A DNA stretch of 48,304 nucleotides from Syntrophomonadaceae bacterium (GCA_012729505.1 JAAYDA010000010.1:1-48304), one strand, 5' to 3'; positions 33,295 through 42,978 are shown, counted from the first letter of the stretch. Notes: a model not told the origin generated them from the sequence alone. A program made the numbers and translations.

Positions 33295-33879
33295 ATGTTG
33301 GGTATTGGGGTGGTAATTGCCTCTTATATGATTGGTTCAATTCCTTTCTCCTTTCTGGTAAGCGCCTGGTTTGCAAAGAGAGATATCAGAAAGCATGGCA
33401 GTGGTAATGTAGGGTCAACTAATGTTCTTCGTACTATGGGAACAAAATATGCGGCATTAGCTATGCTTGGAGATGTTCTCAAGGGTGTGGCGGCTGCTTG
33501 GCTGGGAATGTATATCGGGGGAGGCATTTGGATATTGTTATGCTCTGCTGCCGCAGTAATAGGGCACTGTTTTCCTTTGTTCCTAAAAATGAAGGGGGGA
33601 AAAGGGGTTGCTACCTCGGCAGGGGTGCTCATATATCTGGTTCCGTCGGTTTTGGGGACTTTGGTGGTGATTTTCGTCGGTACAGTGCTTATTTGGCGAA
33701 GAGTATCCCTGGGTTCGATTATGGCTGCTCTGTTTGCTCCCTTTGTAACTATATTGATGTATCCAGATAATTCTTATTTAATAGGAGTGGCTTTTGTATT
33801 GCCCCTGATAGTAATAATCCGTCATAAAGATAATATTAAACGTCTCATCAATGGTACTGAACCAAAAATAGGAGAGTAG
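33295..33879 (+). CDS. plsY: Glycerol-3-phosphate acyltransferase PlsY
   Basis: A 194-residue integral membrane enzyme transferring acyl from acyl-phosphate to glycerol-3-phosphate, first step of phospholipid synthesis. Motifs: YMIGSIPFSFLVSAWF, the GSGNVGSTNVLRTMG loop, and GHCFPLFLKMKGGKGVATS. ATG 33295 has AAGGAG at 33281-33286; GTG 33286 is in frame but too close to that site. gpsA follows six bases on and supplies its substrate. Confidence 0.95.
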   Translation: MLGIGVVIASYMIGSIPFSFLVSAWFAKRDIRKHGSGNVGSTNVLRTMGTKYAALAMLGDVLKGVAAAWLGMYIGGGIWILLCSAAAVIGHCFPLFLKMKGGKGVATSAGVLIYLVPSVLGTLVVIFVGTVLIWRRVSLGSIMAALFAPFVTILMYPDNSYLIGVAFVLPLIVIIRHKDNIKRLINGTEPKIGE

Positions 33880-33884
33880 ATCTA

Positions 33885-34892
33885 ATGAAAAGGCAGCGAA
33901 TAGCAGTTTTGGGAGCAGGTAGTTGGGGGACGGCTCTGGCCGTTCTATTGCAAAGGAATGAACATCGCGTAACCTTATGGGGACGAGTTGAGGATGGTAT
34001 AGAGGAGGTAGCCCGAAAGCGGACCAATGAACGATACTTGCCCCGAATAATAATCCCTTCCCAGGTTAATGTAATATCAGATTTGGAGACGGCCTTGCTT
34101 GAACCGGATATGGTAGTACTGGCGGTTCCTTCCCAGGCAGTGCGGACGGTATTGAAGCAAATCGAGAGTTATCTCAATAACGAAATCATAATAGTAAATA
34201 CCGCAAAAGGCTTTGAATTAGAGACAAATTATCGTATGAGCCAAGTTGTGCAGGATTTGTGGGGCGACCATATTTTGCAGCGTTTTGTCGTGTTATCAGG
34301 TCCCAGCCATGCCGAAGAGGTAGGTTTGGCCCTGCCCACGGCAGTAGTTGTGGCTTCGAATAATTTAGCCGCCTCAAATCAGGTGCAGGATGCTTTTATG
34401 ACTCGAGACTTTCGGGTGTACACTAATGAGGATTTAATCGGTGTAGAAATGGGTGGGTCATTAAAGAACATAATAGCATTGGCCACCGGAATAAGTGACG
34501 GGCTTGGTTTTGGCGATAACACCAGGGCAGCCTTGGTGACCAGGGGATTGGCTGAAATAGCCCGGATGGGAATCTGTTTTGGAGCTCAGGCTGAAACATT
34601 TGCCGGATTAAGTGGTCTGGGTGATCTGGTTGTAACCTGTAACAGCCGGCATTCTCGTAATGCCAGAGCCGGCCGGCTGATTGGAGCCGGTTATAGTCGC
34701 CAACAGGTGATTCAGGAAATAGGCATGGTGGTAGAGGGTATTTCAACTACCACTGCGGCTCATAATATGGCTGTTCAAAACGGAATCCCAATGCCCATTA
34801 CCAGCGCGGTCTACGGAGTGCTTTTTGAGGGCCTGCTTCCAGGTCCATCGGTAAATCAATTAATGCAGAGGGATAAAAAAGATGAGAATTAA
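33885..34892 (+). CDS. gpsA: NAD(P)-dependent glycerol-3-phosphate dehydrogenase
   Basis: A 335-residue enzyme reducing dihydroxyacetone phosphate to glycerol-3-phosphate, feeding PlsY next door. The nucleotide-binding loop is GAGSWGTALAVLL, and the catalytic and substrate motifs are GGSLKNIIALATGISDGL and GDNTRAALVTRGLAEIARMG with FAGLSGLGDLVVTC. ATG 33885 has a modest site. A terminator follows at 34959. Confidence 0.96.
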   Translation: MKRQRIAVLGAGSWGTALAVLLQRNEHRVTLWGRVEDGIEEVARKRTNERYLPRIIIPSQVNVISDLETALLEPDMVVLAVPSQAVRTVLKQIESYLNNEIIIVNTAKGFELETNYRMSQVVQDLWGDHILQRFVVLSGPSHAEEVGLALPTAVVVASNNLAASNQVQDAFMTRDFRVYTNEDLIGVEMGGSLKNIIALATGISDGLGFGDNTRAALVTRGLAEIARMGICFGAQAETFAGLSGLGDLVVTCNSRHSRNARAGRLIGAGYSRQQVIQEIGMVVEGISTTTAAHNMAVQNGIPMPITSAVYGVLFEGLLPGPSVNQLMQRDKKDEN

Positions 34893-34958
34893 GGTTGTCT
34901 GGCCTTATTAAACAGTGATTACGGCGGTTGCAGCATATAATTTAACATCCGGTTAATG

Positions 34959-34988
34959 AAAAGTGTGGAATTTGCCCACACTTTTTTT
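34959..34988 (+). terminator. Rho-independent terminator after gpsA
   Basis: AAAAGTGTGG pairs with CCACACTTTT around a seven-base loop, and the T run extends to 34988. It separates the der-plsY-gpsA operon from spoIVA. Confidence 0.8.
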
Positions 34989-35016
34989 CATAAATAGTTA
35001 TATAAACCCATACAGT
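34988..35016 (+). promoter_or_regulatory. Sigma-E promoter of spoIVA
   Basis: TCATAAA at 34988-34994 and CATACAGT at 35009-35016 with a 14-bp spacer fit the mother-cell sigma-E consensus. The -10 box is almost perfect. spoIVA is transcribed by sigma-E in B. subtilis, so this fits both sequence and gene. Confidence 0.65.
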
Positions 35017-35122
35017 TCAATATATTTATACTGGCAACCGAAGCCAACGCATATAAATTAGGAAAGGTCGCCTGCAGGGGAGGTAAGCTTCTTTGAAAGT
35101 TTTAACCGAGGAGGGAAACATA

Positions 35123-36601
35123 GTGGAAGAGAACAACATCTTGAGAGATATCGCGGAAAGGACCGGTGGCGATATTTATCTGGGGGTTGTTGGACCGGTT
35201 CGTACAGGCAAATCCACTTTCATCAAACGATTCATGGAGTTAATGGTACTTCCCAATCTTAAAGACGTGTACGAACGGGAACGCGCCAAAGACGAGCTGC
35301 CCCTTAGTGGAGCCGGGCGAACCATCACGACAACCGAGCCAAAATTTGTTCCCAATGAGGCCGTAGAAATCAATATCAGAAACGGTTTAAATGTAAGAAT
35401 CAGACTTATTGACTGTGTTGGATATGCTGTTCCCGGAGCTCTCGGATATGAGGAAGATGATGAGCCTCGAATGGTGAGCACCCCATGGTTTGAATATGAT
35501 ATACCCTTTGAGGAAGCAGCTGAGATCGGGACTCGCAAAGTTATTGAGGATCATTCTACCATTGGCCTGGTGATAGTAACCGACGGTTCCATCAGTGATA
35601 TCCCGCGCAGCAGTTATATTCAGGCTGAAGAAAGAGTGATAGGTGAACTGCAGGAGTTGGAGAAGCCTTTTGTAATAATCCTGAATTCAACTTGCCCCTA
35701 TATGGAATCAACCATCGAGCTGGCCGAGGAATTATCTGCTCAATATGGAGTAGCCGTAGTTCCACTGGATTGTCAGCAAATGATGCGGGAAGACATTTAT
35801 CGGGTATTGGAAGAAGCTCTTTACGAATTTCCGGTGCAAGAGGTAAATATCCGTTTGCCCAAATGGGTGGATGAAATTGCAGATGATTTCTGGCTGCGGC
35901 AAAAGGTGGAGAGTTCTATTCGAAGCATTTTAGAAGGAGTTAAAAAAGTTAAAGATATTGATTCGGCTATGGAACAACTGGCTGATATAGCGTACATAAG
36001 CCTTGTTACAATGGAGGAAATCAATCTTGGCTCCGGGATAGCTTCAATAGACTTGTCAGTGCCCGAAGAACTCTATTATCAGGTCTTAAGCGAAGTCAGC
36101 GGGATGCAGGTGGAAGGTGACCATGACATCATGAGGCTTATGGGTGAACTTAGCACCGCTAAACGGGAATATGACAAAATATCTTCAGCTTTGGAAGAGG
36201 TAAAGAGCACCGGTTACGGAGTTGTTACCCCCACCCTGGACGAAATGTTCCTGGAGGAACCGGAGCTGATCAAACAGGGCAATCGTTTTGGAGTGCGGCT
36301 TAAAGCAAAAGCGCCTTCATTACACATTATTCGCGCCGATATATCTACGGAAATCACACCCATTATCGGCACTGAAAAGCAGACCCAGGAATTGGTTAAA
36401 TATATGTTAGATGAATTTGAAGAAGATCCGCAAAGAATCTGGGAATCTAATATCTTTGGGAAATCATTGCATGATCTGGTTCGGGAAGGAATACAAAATA
36501 AACTCCACCGGATGCCGGAAAATGCTCAGATCAAGATGGCTGATACTTTAGGTCGTATAGTAAACGAAGGAAGCGGAGGCCTGATCTGCATTATAATATG
36601 A
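35123..36601 (+). CDS. spoIVA: Stage IV sporulation protein A, spore coat morphogenetic ATPase
   Basis: A 492-residue protein, the same length as B. subtilis SpoIVA. It is an ATPase that polymerises into the basal layer of the spore coat. The Walker A motif GVVGPVRTGKSTF lies near residue 30, and LSGAGRTITTTEPKF, RLIDCVGYAVPGALG and the C-terminal ILE/WESNIFGKSLHDLV region follow. GTG 35123 has GAGGAGGG before it; the open frame upstream to 35093 lacks a site. Sigma-E promoter and terminator upstream. Confidence 0.96.
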   Translation: MEENNILRDIAERTGGDIYLGVVGPVRTGKSTFIKRFMELMVLPNLKDVYERERAKDELPLSGAGRTITTTEPKFVPNEAVEINIRNGLNVRIRLIDCVGYAVPGALGYEEDDEPRMVSTPWFEYDIPFEEAAEIGTRKVIEDHSTIGLVIVTDGSISDIPRSSYIQAEERVIGELQELEKPFVIILNSTCPYMESTIELAEELSAQYGVAVVPLDCQQMMREDIYRVLEEALYEFPVQEVNIRLPKWVDEIADDFWLRQKVESSIRSILEGVKKVKDIDSAMEQLADIAYISLVTMEEINLGSGIASIDLSVPEELYYQVLSEVSGMQVEGDHDIMRLMGELSTAKREYDKISSALEEVKSTGYGVVTPTLDEMFLEEPELIKQGNRFGVRLKAKAPSLHIIRADISTEITPIIGTEKQTQELVKYMLDEFEEDPQRIWESNIFGKSLHDLVREGIQNKLHRMPENAQIKMADTLGRIVNEGSGGLICIII

Positions 36602-36627
36602 GTGCAGTGCTTCCATAGAGATTTTAT

Positions 36628-36758
36628 CCGATGACTAATCTGCCCTAAGAACCCCGCCTCTATAGGCGGCGGGTGCCCAAGGGCAGTTAAGTCCCTGGAT
36701 TCGTGCGACTAAGATTCAGATGGAGTCAAAACTCCACCTGAATCAAGTCTTACTTTAT
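36628..36758 (+). ncRNA. Structured dispersed element, copy 2 of 3
   Basis: 131 nt, the same length as copy 1 at 17685 and differing at few positions. The right hairpin reads GATTCAGATGGAGT / ACTCCACCTGAATC. The internal hairpin CCGCCT CTAT AGGCGG is perfect. TTTAT precedes (36623-36627) and ends the element (36754-36758). It lies 26 bases after the spoIVA stop, on the same strand. A role as a spoIVA terminator is possible but copies 1 and 3 do not follow a + strand sporulation gene. Confidence 0.7.
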
Positions 36759-36785
36759 TAAATATCAATAATAGATGAGGCGGGG

Positions 36786-36815
36786 ACAGACAGCAGAACC
36801 ATGCTGTCTGTTTTT
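36786..36815 (+). terminator. Rho-independent terminator downstream of spoIVA
   Basis: ACAGACAGCA / TGCTGTCTGT, a perfect 10-bp stem, followed by T run 36811-36815. It follows the repeated element and would end spoIVA transcription. Confidence 0.8.
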
Positions 36816-36886
36816 GTTGATCTGCCAAGAGCTGGAGAAGCAGATGTGTATTTTCCTGAGACTGGGCTCAATGGAGAGGTTTACAG

Positions 36887-36943
36887 ATGAAAAAGAAGAG
36901 CATAGATGTTATTGTTGAGCGTACTTCCTTCGGATTTCATTAA
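36887..36943 (+). CDS. Possible 18-residue small peptide
   Basis: ATG 36887 follows GGAGAGG (36873-36879) at an ideal distance and encodes MKKKSIDVIVERTSFGFH before a stop. It lies in a 410-bp gap and could be a short peptide, the start of a broken gene, or chance. No homology can be claimed. Confidence 0.2.
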   Translation: MKKKSIDVIVERTSFGFH

Positions 36944-37012
36944 AAGGAATTGAATGTAAATAAAAAGAAGTCTATCATTAAAGATAATAACAGGCATGGG
37001 GGAGATGTATAA

Positions 37013-37366
37013 TTGACAAGGCTCATCTTTTTAAAAAATAAAGAGCCGGTGTTCGAGAAACAGATCAATACCCTCATAATGGATTTGCAGAGTAAGGTGA
37101 CCGATGTAACTATTTTTGAATGGGATAAGGTGGAACGCTGTTATTATGTGGGTCTGATCATTGAAGAACAGATGAAACAATTTCGCCAAAATTGCCTGCT
37201 TCTCGAACAACGACGGCCTGACGATCTGACTAAGGATCTGGACGATTTTTCCGGTATAATGTGCAAGGCAAAGGATGTGGAGTATTCCATAAGCTTTATC
37301 AGGACTTTTCTGATGCATACACCAAGAGGAATGAGGTATTATGCCTTCGTTTTTTATGAAGATTAA
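37013..37366 (+). CDS. Unrecognised small protein
   Basis: A 117-residue soluble protein, mixed helix and strand, with two Cys (CCYV..., IMCKAKD) and a C-terminus HTPRGMRYYAFVFYED. No family is recognised. TTG 37013 follows GGGGGAG at a good distance. It stands alone between the spoIVA terminator and hom, so expression and role are unclear. Confidence 0.55.
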   Translation: MTRLIFLKNKEPVFEKQINTLIMDLQSKVTDVTIFEWDKVERCYYVGLIIEEQMKQFRQNCLLLEQRRPDDLTKDLDDFSGIMCKAKDVEYSISFIRTFLMHTPRGMRYYAFVFYED

Positions 37367-37573
37367 GTAAGGCCGGATGGAATTAAGAAATGGTTAGATC
37401 ACCCTGGGCGGTAAAGATGTTGTTTCGTGCCGGAGGGTCTTCTCCAGTATGAGACGACATTGTTGTTTTGCGGATCTTTACTGGAACAGGAAGCCGGAGT
37501 TTGTTACACTTTCATTTATAAATAGTATTGGGAAGCTTAATCTGACGAAAGAATAGAGCCGGGAGGGTTATAT
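37367..37573. other. Gap upstream of hom
   Basis: No gene, riboswitch or strong hairpin was recognised. A T-box or threonine-type leader was looked for and not seen. Confidence 0.3.
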
Positions 37574-38869
37574 ATGATAAAAGTCGCTTTATTGGGATGT
37601 GGAACGGTTGGCAGTGGAGTGATAAAACTCCTTGCCGATAATAAGCATGTGATTGCTCGAAGAGCGGGGCACGAGGTCCAAGTAACAAAAATAATGGAAT
37701 CGGATCCGGAAAAGGTTAGGGCCTTGGGTTTAGATGACGGTATCATTGCAGCTTCAATAGATGAGATACTGAATGATGATGACTGCCAAATTGTAATCGA
37801 ATTAATTGGGGGAATCGAACCGGCTAAAACGTATATCATCGAAGCCATGAAAAAAGGGAAGAATGTTGTTACAGCTAATAAAGATCTTATTGCCAGCCAT
37901 GGTAAAGAACTATTCGAAGCGGCAGAGGAAAATAGTGTTGATTTTAATTTTGAAGCCAGTGTTGGGGGAGGCATACCCATAATATTTCCGCTTAAACTCT
38001 CTTTGGCAGGCAACCGAATTCAAGAGGTTATCGGCATTTTAAACGGTACTACTAACTACATCCTGACCAAAATGTCAGGTGAGAAGGAGCCTTATGAAAA
38101 GGTTTTGCAAGAGGCTCAGCAATTAGGATATGCTGAATCGGATCCGACTTCAGATGTGGAAGGCTATGATGCTGCTCGCAAAATAGCGATTCTGGCTTCG
38201 ATTGCTTTTAACAGCCGAGTTAGTTTTGAAGATGTTTATGTGGAAGGGATTACACGGATCACCCCCTTGGACATTAAATATGGACAGGAATTGGGTTTTG
38301 TTATAAAGCTTTTGGCTATTACCAAAGAAGAGGAGGACAAAATTCAGGTACGGGTTCATCCGGCCTTCATTCCTCGAACCCACCCTTTGGCCGTAGTGGG
38401 AGGGGTTTATAACGCTGTCTTTGTTCGGGGTGATGCGGTACAGGATTTAATGTTCTATGGCCGGGGAGCGGGTCAGATGCCCACTGCCAGTGCGGTGGTA
38501 GGTGACATCATGGAAATTGTACGTGATATAGAAAAAAATAATACCGGCAGAATTTCTTGTACCTGTTATCTGAATAAAGAGATAGCGGCCATTAGCAAGC
38601 TGAAGGCCAAATACTATGTGCGATTGCTGGCCAAGGATCGTCCGGGTGTTTTGGCTGGTATTGCCGGAGTATTCGGCAATCACGAGGTGAGCTTGGCTAC
38701 GGTGCTGCAAAAGGATAGTAATCAGGGGTATGCTCAGTTAGTGCTGATAACCGACTTGGTTGAAGAATCGGATCTGCGCAGCGCTTTGAAAGTGTTGAGT
38801 GAGATGGATATTGTTGGTGCGGTAGAAAATGTAATAAGGCTCGAAGGAGTGAGTGGCCATGAATCGTAG
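37574..38869 (+). CDS. hom: Homoserine dehydrogenase
   Basis: A 431-residue enzyme reducing aspartate semialdehyde to homoserine for threonine and methionine. The NAD(P) site is [15 protein letters not shown], followed by [13 protein letters not shown], the catalytic [21 protein letters not shown] and [16 protein letters not shown]-terminal ACT domain ([19 protein letters not shown]) suggests feedback by threonine. GGGAGG precedes ATG 37574. It overlaps thrC by 11 bases. Confidence 0.96.
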   Translation: MIKVALLGCGTVGSGVIKLLADNKHVIARRAGHEVQVTKIMESDPEKVRALGLDDGIIAASIDEILNDDDCQIVIELIGGIEPAKTYIIEAMKKGKNVVTANKDLIASHGKELFEAAEENSVDFNFEASVGGGIPIIFPLKLSLAGNRIQEVIGILNGTTNYILTKMSGEKEPYEKVLQEAQQLGYAESDPTSDVEGYDAARKIAILASIAFNSRVSFEDVYVEGITRITPLDIKYGQELGFVIKLLAITKEEEDKIQVRVHPAFIPRTHPLAVVGGVYNAVFVRGDAVQDLMFYGRGAGQMPTASAVVGDIMEIVRDIEKNNTGRISCTCYLNKEIAAISKLKAKYYVRLLAKDRPGVLAGIAGVFGNHEVSLATVLQKDSNQGYAQLVLITDLVEESDLRSALKVLSEMDIVGAVENVIRLEGVSGHES

Positions 38870-39923
38870 AACTAATTGGCGGGGAATTGTGGAAGAATAT
38901 AGAGAGTTTTTGCCGGTTACCGAGGAGACTCCGGTGGTATCACTGCAGGAAGGTAACACACCACTAGTGTTTGCACCTAACATATCTGATATAGTCGGGG
39001 CCGAAGTATATTTAAAATTTGAGGGAGGCAATCCCACCGGATCATTTAAAGACAGAGGCATGGCTATGGCTATGAGCAAAGCCAAAGAAGAAGGGGCCGA
39101 GGTTGTCATGTGTGCATCGACCGGTAACACATCGGCGTCGGCGGCGGCTTTTGCAGCCCGCAGTGGAATGAGATGTGTAGTGTTGATTCCGGATGGAAAG
39201 ATAGCGCTGGGGAAATTGGCCCAGGCACTGATATATGGAGCCCAGGTTTTGGCAGTAGACGGCAACTTTGATCAGGCTTTAAACATAGTCAAAGAAATTA
39301 CCTCCAAATACCCGGTTACTCTGGTTAATTCCCTTAATCCATTCCGCATTGAGGGACAAAAAACCGGAGCCTTTGAAATCTGTGACAGATTGGGAATGGC
39401 ACCGGACTACTTAGCTATTCCGGTTGGAAATGCCGGCAACATCACTGCTTATTGGAAAGGATTTTTGGAGTACCATCGGAAGGGAGTGACCGAATCTCTT
39501 CCTAAGATGATAGGATTTCAGGCGGAAGGTGCGGCTCCCATAGTCCGACGTGAAATCGTCCTGAATCCCGAGACTGTTGCTACCGCCATCCGCATTGGGA
39601 ACCCGGCCAGCTGGCATCAGGCTGTGGAAGCTGCACATCAATCGGCGGGTTCCATATCGGCGGTCAGCGATGAGGAGATCCTGGATGCCTATAAGTTGGT
39701 GGCCCGAAAAGAAGGATTGTTTGTTGAACCTGCCTCAGCGGCACCAATTGCAGGGATATTGAAAAAAGGCGCCCAACGACAATTTCAGCCAGATCAGAAA
39801 ATTGTATGTATTTTGACCGGTCATGGATTAAAGGATCCGGACAATGCGGTGAAGACGGCCTTAACTACTCCGGAGATTGTGCCTGCGGACGAAAAGAAGG
39901 TTCTCAAGATAATTTTCGGTTAG
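38859..39923 (+). CDS. thrC: Threonine synthase
   Basis: A 354-residue PLP enzyme converting O-phosphohomoserine to threonine. The PLP lysine is in [13 protein letters not shown], and the phosphate-binding loop is [15 protein letters not shown]. The substrate Ser/Thr-rich segment [16 protein letters not shown] is present. ATG 38859 has AAGGAG at 38843-38848; GTG 38853 lies too near it. Coupled with hom; aspartate kinase is about 160 bp downstream. Confidence 0.95.
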   Translation: MNRRTNWRGIVEEYREFLPVTEETPVVSLQEGNTPLVFAPNISDIVGAEVYLKFEGGNPTGSFKDRGMAMAMSKAKEEGAEVVMCASTGNTSASAAAFAARSGMRCVVLIPDGKIALGKLAQALIYGAQVLAVDGNFDQALNIVKEITSKYPVTLVNSLNPFRIEGQKTGAFEICDRLGMAPDYLAIPVGNAGNITAYWKGFLEYHRKGVTESLPKMIGFQAEGAAPIVRREIVLNPETVATAIRIGNPASWHQAVEAAHQSAGSISAVSDEEILDAYKLVARKEGLFVEPASAAPIAGILKKGAQRQFQPDQKIVCILTGHGLKDPDNAVKTALTTPEIVPADEKKVLKIIFG

Positions 39924-39986
39924 CAGCAACATGTTCTTCGGGGGAGAAAAGTAAAATAATCAATACTGCCCTGACATAAAATTGAG

Positions 39987-40045
39987 TATAATACGGTAGC
40001 TTTAAACCAGGTGTTAATATGAAAAAACAATTTTTCTGGTTTTAA
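39987..40045 (+). promoter_or_regulatory. Possible leader region of lysC
   Basis: TATAAT at 39987-39992 is a good -10, but the -35 is poor. It is followed by AAACCAG (40004-40010) pairing with CTGGTTT (40036-40042), inside which a tiny frame MKKQFFWF runs from 40019 to 40045. The peptide is rich in Phe and Trp rather than Lys, and no lysine riboswitch is recognised. Weak evidence. Confidence 0.25.
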
Positions 40046-40086
40046 AATAATTTGAAGCCGTTCTAAGTAAGGAGTGGAGTTGTAGG

Positions 40087-41295
40087 ATGGGGCTAGTCGT
40101 TCAAAAATTCGGAGGGAGTTCCGTAGGCGACATCGATAAGATCAAAAATGTAGCTTATCGGGTAATTGAAGAAAGTAATCAAGGACATCAGGTGGTTGTA
40201 GTGGTTTCAGCCATGGGGGATCTGACAGATGAACTCATAGCCTTGGCCAGACAGACGGGTCCAAATCAGTCAGAACGGGAGATGGATATGCTGTTGACAA
40301 CAGGTGAGCAGCAATCTGCAGCTCTTTTGGCCATGACTTTAAATAATATGGGATGTGCTGCAGTTTCCCTGACCGGTTGGCAGGGAGGGGTAGCTACTGA
40401 GCAGGTGCATTCTAAAGCCCGTATAACCGACATAAAACCGGATCGGATAGAAAAAGAGCTGACACAGAATAAAATAGTAATAATAGCTGGATTTCAGGGC
40501 TTATCTCCTAATGGAGAAATTACTACCCTGGGGCGGGGAGGATCTGATACCACCGCCGTTGCGCTGAGTGCAGTATTAAAAGCTGATATTTGTGACATTT
40601 ATACTGATGTTGAAGGGGTGTATACTGCTGATCCGCGCTTGGTTCCCGACGCCAAAAAGCTGGAATTCGTTTCATATGATGAAATGTTGGAGCTGGCCAG
40701 CCTGGGAGCAGGAGTATTGCAGCCGCGGGCAGTGGAGTTTGCCATGCAGCATAATGTGCGAATTCAAGTGAGATCAAGTTTCAAAATGGAACCGGGTACG
40801 TTAGTTGTGGAGGGTGGAAAGATGGAGAGTAATCGAATTGTAACCGGAGTCGCTCATGACCTGAATGTTGCTAAATTGGCACTTTTTGATGTGCCTGATC
40901 AGCCAGGGATAGCCAGTACCATATTTCAGGCATTGGCTGAAGCCAGCATTAATGTGGACATGATTGTTCAGGCCGATATGCGGGATGGCCGCAATGATAT
41001 TGCTTTTACCGTATGCAAGGATGATTTGCACCTGGCCTTGCCGGTTGTTGAAAGAGTTGCAAAAGATATCGGGGCATCCGGTACTTCCTGTGGACAGGAT
41101 TTAGCCAAGATATCCATCGTTGGTGCCGGGATGACCAGCAATCCCGGGGTAGCAGCGACTATGTTTGCGATCCTGGCCGACGAAAACATAAACATTCATA
41201 TGATTAGCACCTCGGAAATAAAAGTTTCCTGTGTAATCGACGCACCATTGATTAATGCTGCGATTAACGCCATTCATAAACGGTTTAACCTATAG
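40087..41295 (+). CDS. lysC: Aspartate kinase
   Basis: A 402-residue enzyme phosphorylating aspartate, entry to the Lys/Thr/Met pathway. The catalytic domain begins VVQKFGGSSVGDIDKIKNVA, with LTTGEQQSAALLAM, GRGGSDTTAVALSA and the YTDVEGVYTADPR segment. Two ACT domains follow (about 260-402: VAKLALFDVPDQPGIAS and AKISIVGAGMTSNPGVAAT), consistent with feedback by lysine or threonine. Typical lysC length. AAGGAGTGGAG precedes the ATG. Confidence 0.95.
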   Translation: MGLVVQKFGGSSVGDIDKIKNVAYRVIEESNQGHQVVVVVSAMGDLTDELIALARQTGPNQSEREMDMLLTTGEQQSAALLAMTLNNMGCAAVSLTGWQGGVATEQVHSKARITDIKPDRIEKELTQNKIVIIAGFQGLSPNGEITTLGRGGSDTTAVALSAVLKADICDIYTDVEGVYTADPRLVPDAKKLEFVSYDEMLELASLGAGVLQPRAVEFAMQHNVRIQVRSSFKMEPGTLVVEGGKMESNRIVTGVAHDLNVAKLALFDVPDQPGIASTIFQALAEASINVDMIVQADMRDGRNDIAFTVCKDDLHLALPVVERVAKDIGASGTSCGQDLAKISIVGAGMTSNPGVAATMFAILADENINIHMISTSEIKVSCVIDAPLINAAINAIHKRFNL

Positions 41296-41671
41296 CCTCG
41301 ATTATAGCAATCTGGCCAGACTTATGACGGGATTGAAAATCAAGATCCAAGGAAATCAGAAATTGCACATACACCACACCACCAGCAAGTGGTGTGGTGT
41401 ATTGTTGTGCGATGAAAAAAAGATGATGAAGAGTTTAATAGGACTTAAGGCCTAACGGAATTTCGGACAATACTATCAAAGTTCCTGATAAATACCTAAT
41501 TCCTGGGCAGGAAAAACTAAATTGTGGTAGAATTGTATTAACAATAGTCAAACAATTTGCATCCTAGTAAGTGGATTTTGATAAAATAAATTTTACATTA
41601 TTGTTTAGTGTTGAAATCCATGCCATTAAGGTAATACCAAACCCGAAGGATAATTAGGGGGGATGGTTCTA
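41296..41671. other. Gap after lysC
   Basis: No gene. It holds the hairpin at 41369-41402. The AT-rich remainder (41403-41671) must carry the promoter of the HD-GYP gene, but I could not fix its boxes. No riboswitch recognised. Confidence 0.35.
41369..41402 (+). terminator. Perfect 14-bp hairpin after lysC
   Basis: ATACACCACACCAC / GTGGTGTGGTGTAT with loop CAGCAA. There is no T run, so it would terminate weakly or stabilise the lysC message 3' end. Confidence 0.55.
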
Positions 41672-42754
41672 TTGAAAAAAACGGATATTCGTTTACTGCC
41701 CTTGGGAGCCAAGCTAGGCCAAGACATTTTTACGTCCGGAGGTCTGCTTCTTCTCTCCAAGGGAAAAATTTTAGATGCGGCATTGGTGAGGAAATTAGTA
41801 TCCCAGGGGATAATTGATGTTTATCTTGAGCATTTAGAACCCGGCATGCTGGACGAATCATCTCAATTTATGGACAAGGATGAATCCGAGTTACGAGAAG
41901 TAATAAATTATAGCAGGGCTGTTGTGGGAGAAGTTTTAGACCAGGTTCGCTCTGGCCGTCCTATTGAATATGATGTTCTCGAAGATGCAACAGATGTCAT
42001 ATATTCTGAAGTTGTGAATACCAACAATATATTCAGGCAATTGATTGCATTGCGAGACAAAGATGAATACACTTTGCAGCATTCGGTAGCAGTTGGAGCG
42101 TTAGGGGTGAAAATATGCCAGCTTCTCAATTGGCCCGAATCTAAAGCCAAACATGTGGGAGTCGCGGGCATATTGCATGATATTGGCAAAGCCCAAATTT
42201 CCGATTCGATTATCAACAAGCCAGGAAGCCTAAGTGAAATAGAATGGGCAGAGATGAAAAGGCATTCCCAATACGGGTACGAAATCCTAAAAAATGACTG
42301 CTCCGTAGATCCGCAGGTACAGATGGCTGTTCTGCAGCACCATGAAAGAATAAATGGAAAAGGATACCCGCTGCGGCTGAGGGACAGGCAAATTCATCCC
42401 TATGCTAAGATTATTGCCATAGCGGATACTTTCGATGCTATAACTTCGGATAGAAGTTATCAAAAGCCAATGTCAGTGTTTTCAGCTGCTGATGAGTTGT
42501 TGAAGGATGCTTATCGGGGGGGCCTGGAGGTAGAAACAATCCTTATATTTGTTGACTATCTGCTGGATATGGCACCCGGAGAAAAAGTGGTCTTAAATAC
42601 CGGAGAAGAAGCAGAAATTCACCTGCTTAACCGCAATGAACCTAATAGACCACTGGTAAGAACCAGTGAAGGCTTTGTAGATCTGGTCAGAAACAGAGAA
42701 ATTTGTATTGCAAGTTTTGCCAATGACAATGAGAAATTATCCTACCAAAGATAA
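41672..42754 (+). CDS. HD-GYP domain protein, probable cyclic-di-GMP phosphodiesterase
   Basis: A 360-residue protein. Residues 1-120 form a variable N-terminal part of DUF3391-like appearance (KLGQDIFTSGGLLLLSKGK). The HD-GYP domain spans about 130-300: HSVAVGALGVKICQL, GILHDIGKAQISD (HD pair), then HSQYGYEIL, HHERINGKGYP (HHExxxGxGYP) and IADTFDAITSDRSY. The conserved GYP-type motif supports c-di-GMP hydrolysis. A short beta-rich C-terminus (about 300-360) has no clear name. TTG 41672 lies nine bases after GGGGGG; ATG 41663 is adjacent to that site. No GGDEF gene in the window. Confidence 0.88.
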   Translation: MKKTDIRLLPLGAKLGQDIFTSGGLLLLSKGKILDAALVRKLVSQGIIDVYLEHLEPGMLDESSQFMDKDESELREVINYSRAVVGEVLDQVRSGRPIEYDVLEDATDVIYSEVVNTNNIFRQLIALRDKDEYTLQHSVAVGALGVKICQLLNWPESKAKHVGVAGILHDIGKAQISDSIINKPGSLSEIEWAEMKRHSQYGYEILKNDCSVDPQVQMAVLQHHERINGKGYPLRLRDRQIHPYAKIIAIADTFDAITSDRSYQKPMSVFSAADELLKDAYRGGLEVETILIFVDYLLDMAPGEKVVLNTGEEAEIHLLNRNEPNRPLVRTSEGFVDLVRNREICIASFANDNEKLSYQR

Positions 42755-42844
42755 ATCCTGATTTATAATTAAAAGATATTTATGTCCCCCGCATCTCCCA
42801 ACATGACATTTTCACTGGTCGTTTACATTCATAGTTGGAAGTGG

Positions 42845-42873
42845 TTGAAAGCCATTCTTGGGCATGTTATAAT
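42845..42873 (+). promoter_or_regulatory. Sigma-A promoter of tRNA-Pro
   Basis: TTGAAA at 42845-42850, 17 bp, TATAAT at 42868-42873. A strong match. The first base of the -35 is the last base of the left inverted repeat. Confidence 0.75.
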
Positions 42874-42892
42874 TATCTTTGTCACGTAAGGG

Positions 42893-42970
42893 CGGGGCGT
42901 AGCTCAGCTTGGATAGAGCGCTTGCTTGGGGTGCAAGAGGCCGCTAGTTCAAATCTAGTCGCTCCGACCA
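42893..42970 (+). tRNA. tRNA-Pro, anticodon GGG
   Basis: A 78-nt gene with encoded CCA. The acceptor is CGGGGCG / CGCTCCG, the D arm GCTC...GAGC, the anticodon stem CTTGC / GCAAG around loop TTGGGGT (anticodon GGG, reading CCC and CCT), and the T arm GCTAG TTCAAAT CTAGT (one G-T pair). A terminator follows at 42979. Confidence 0.96.
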
Positions 42971-42978
42971 TGAATATT

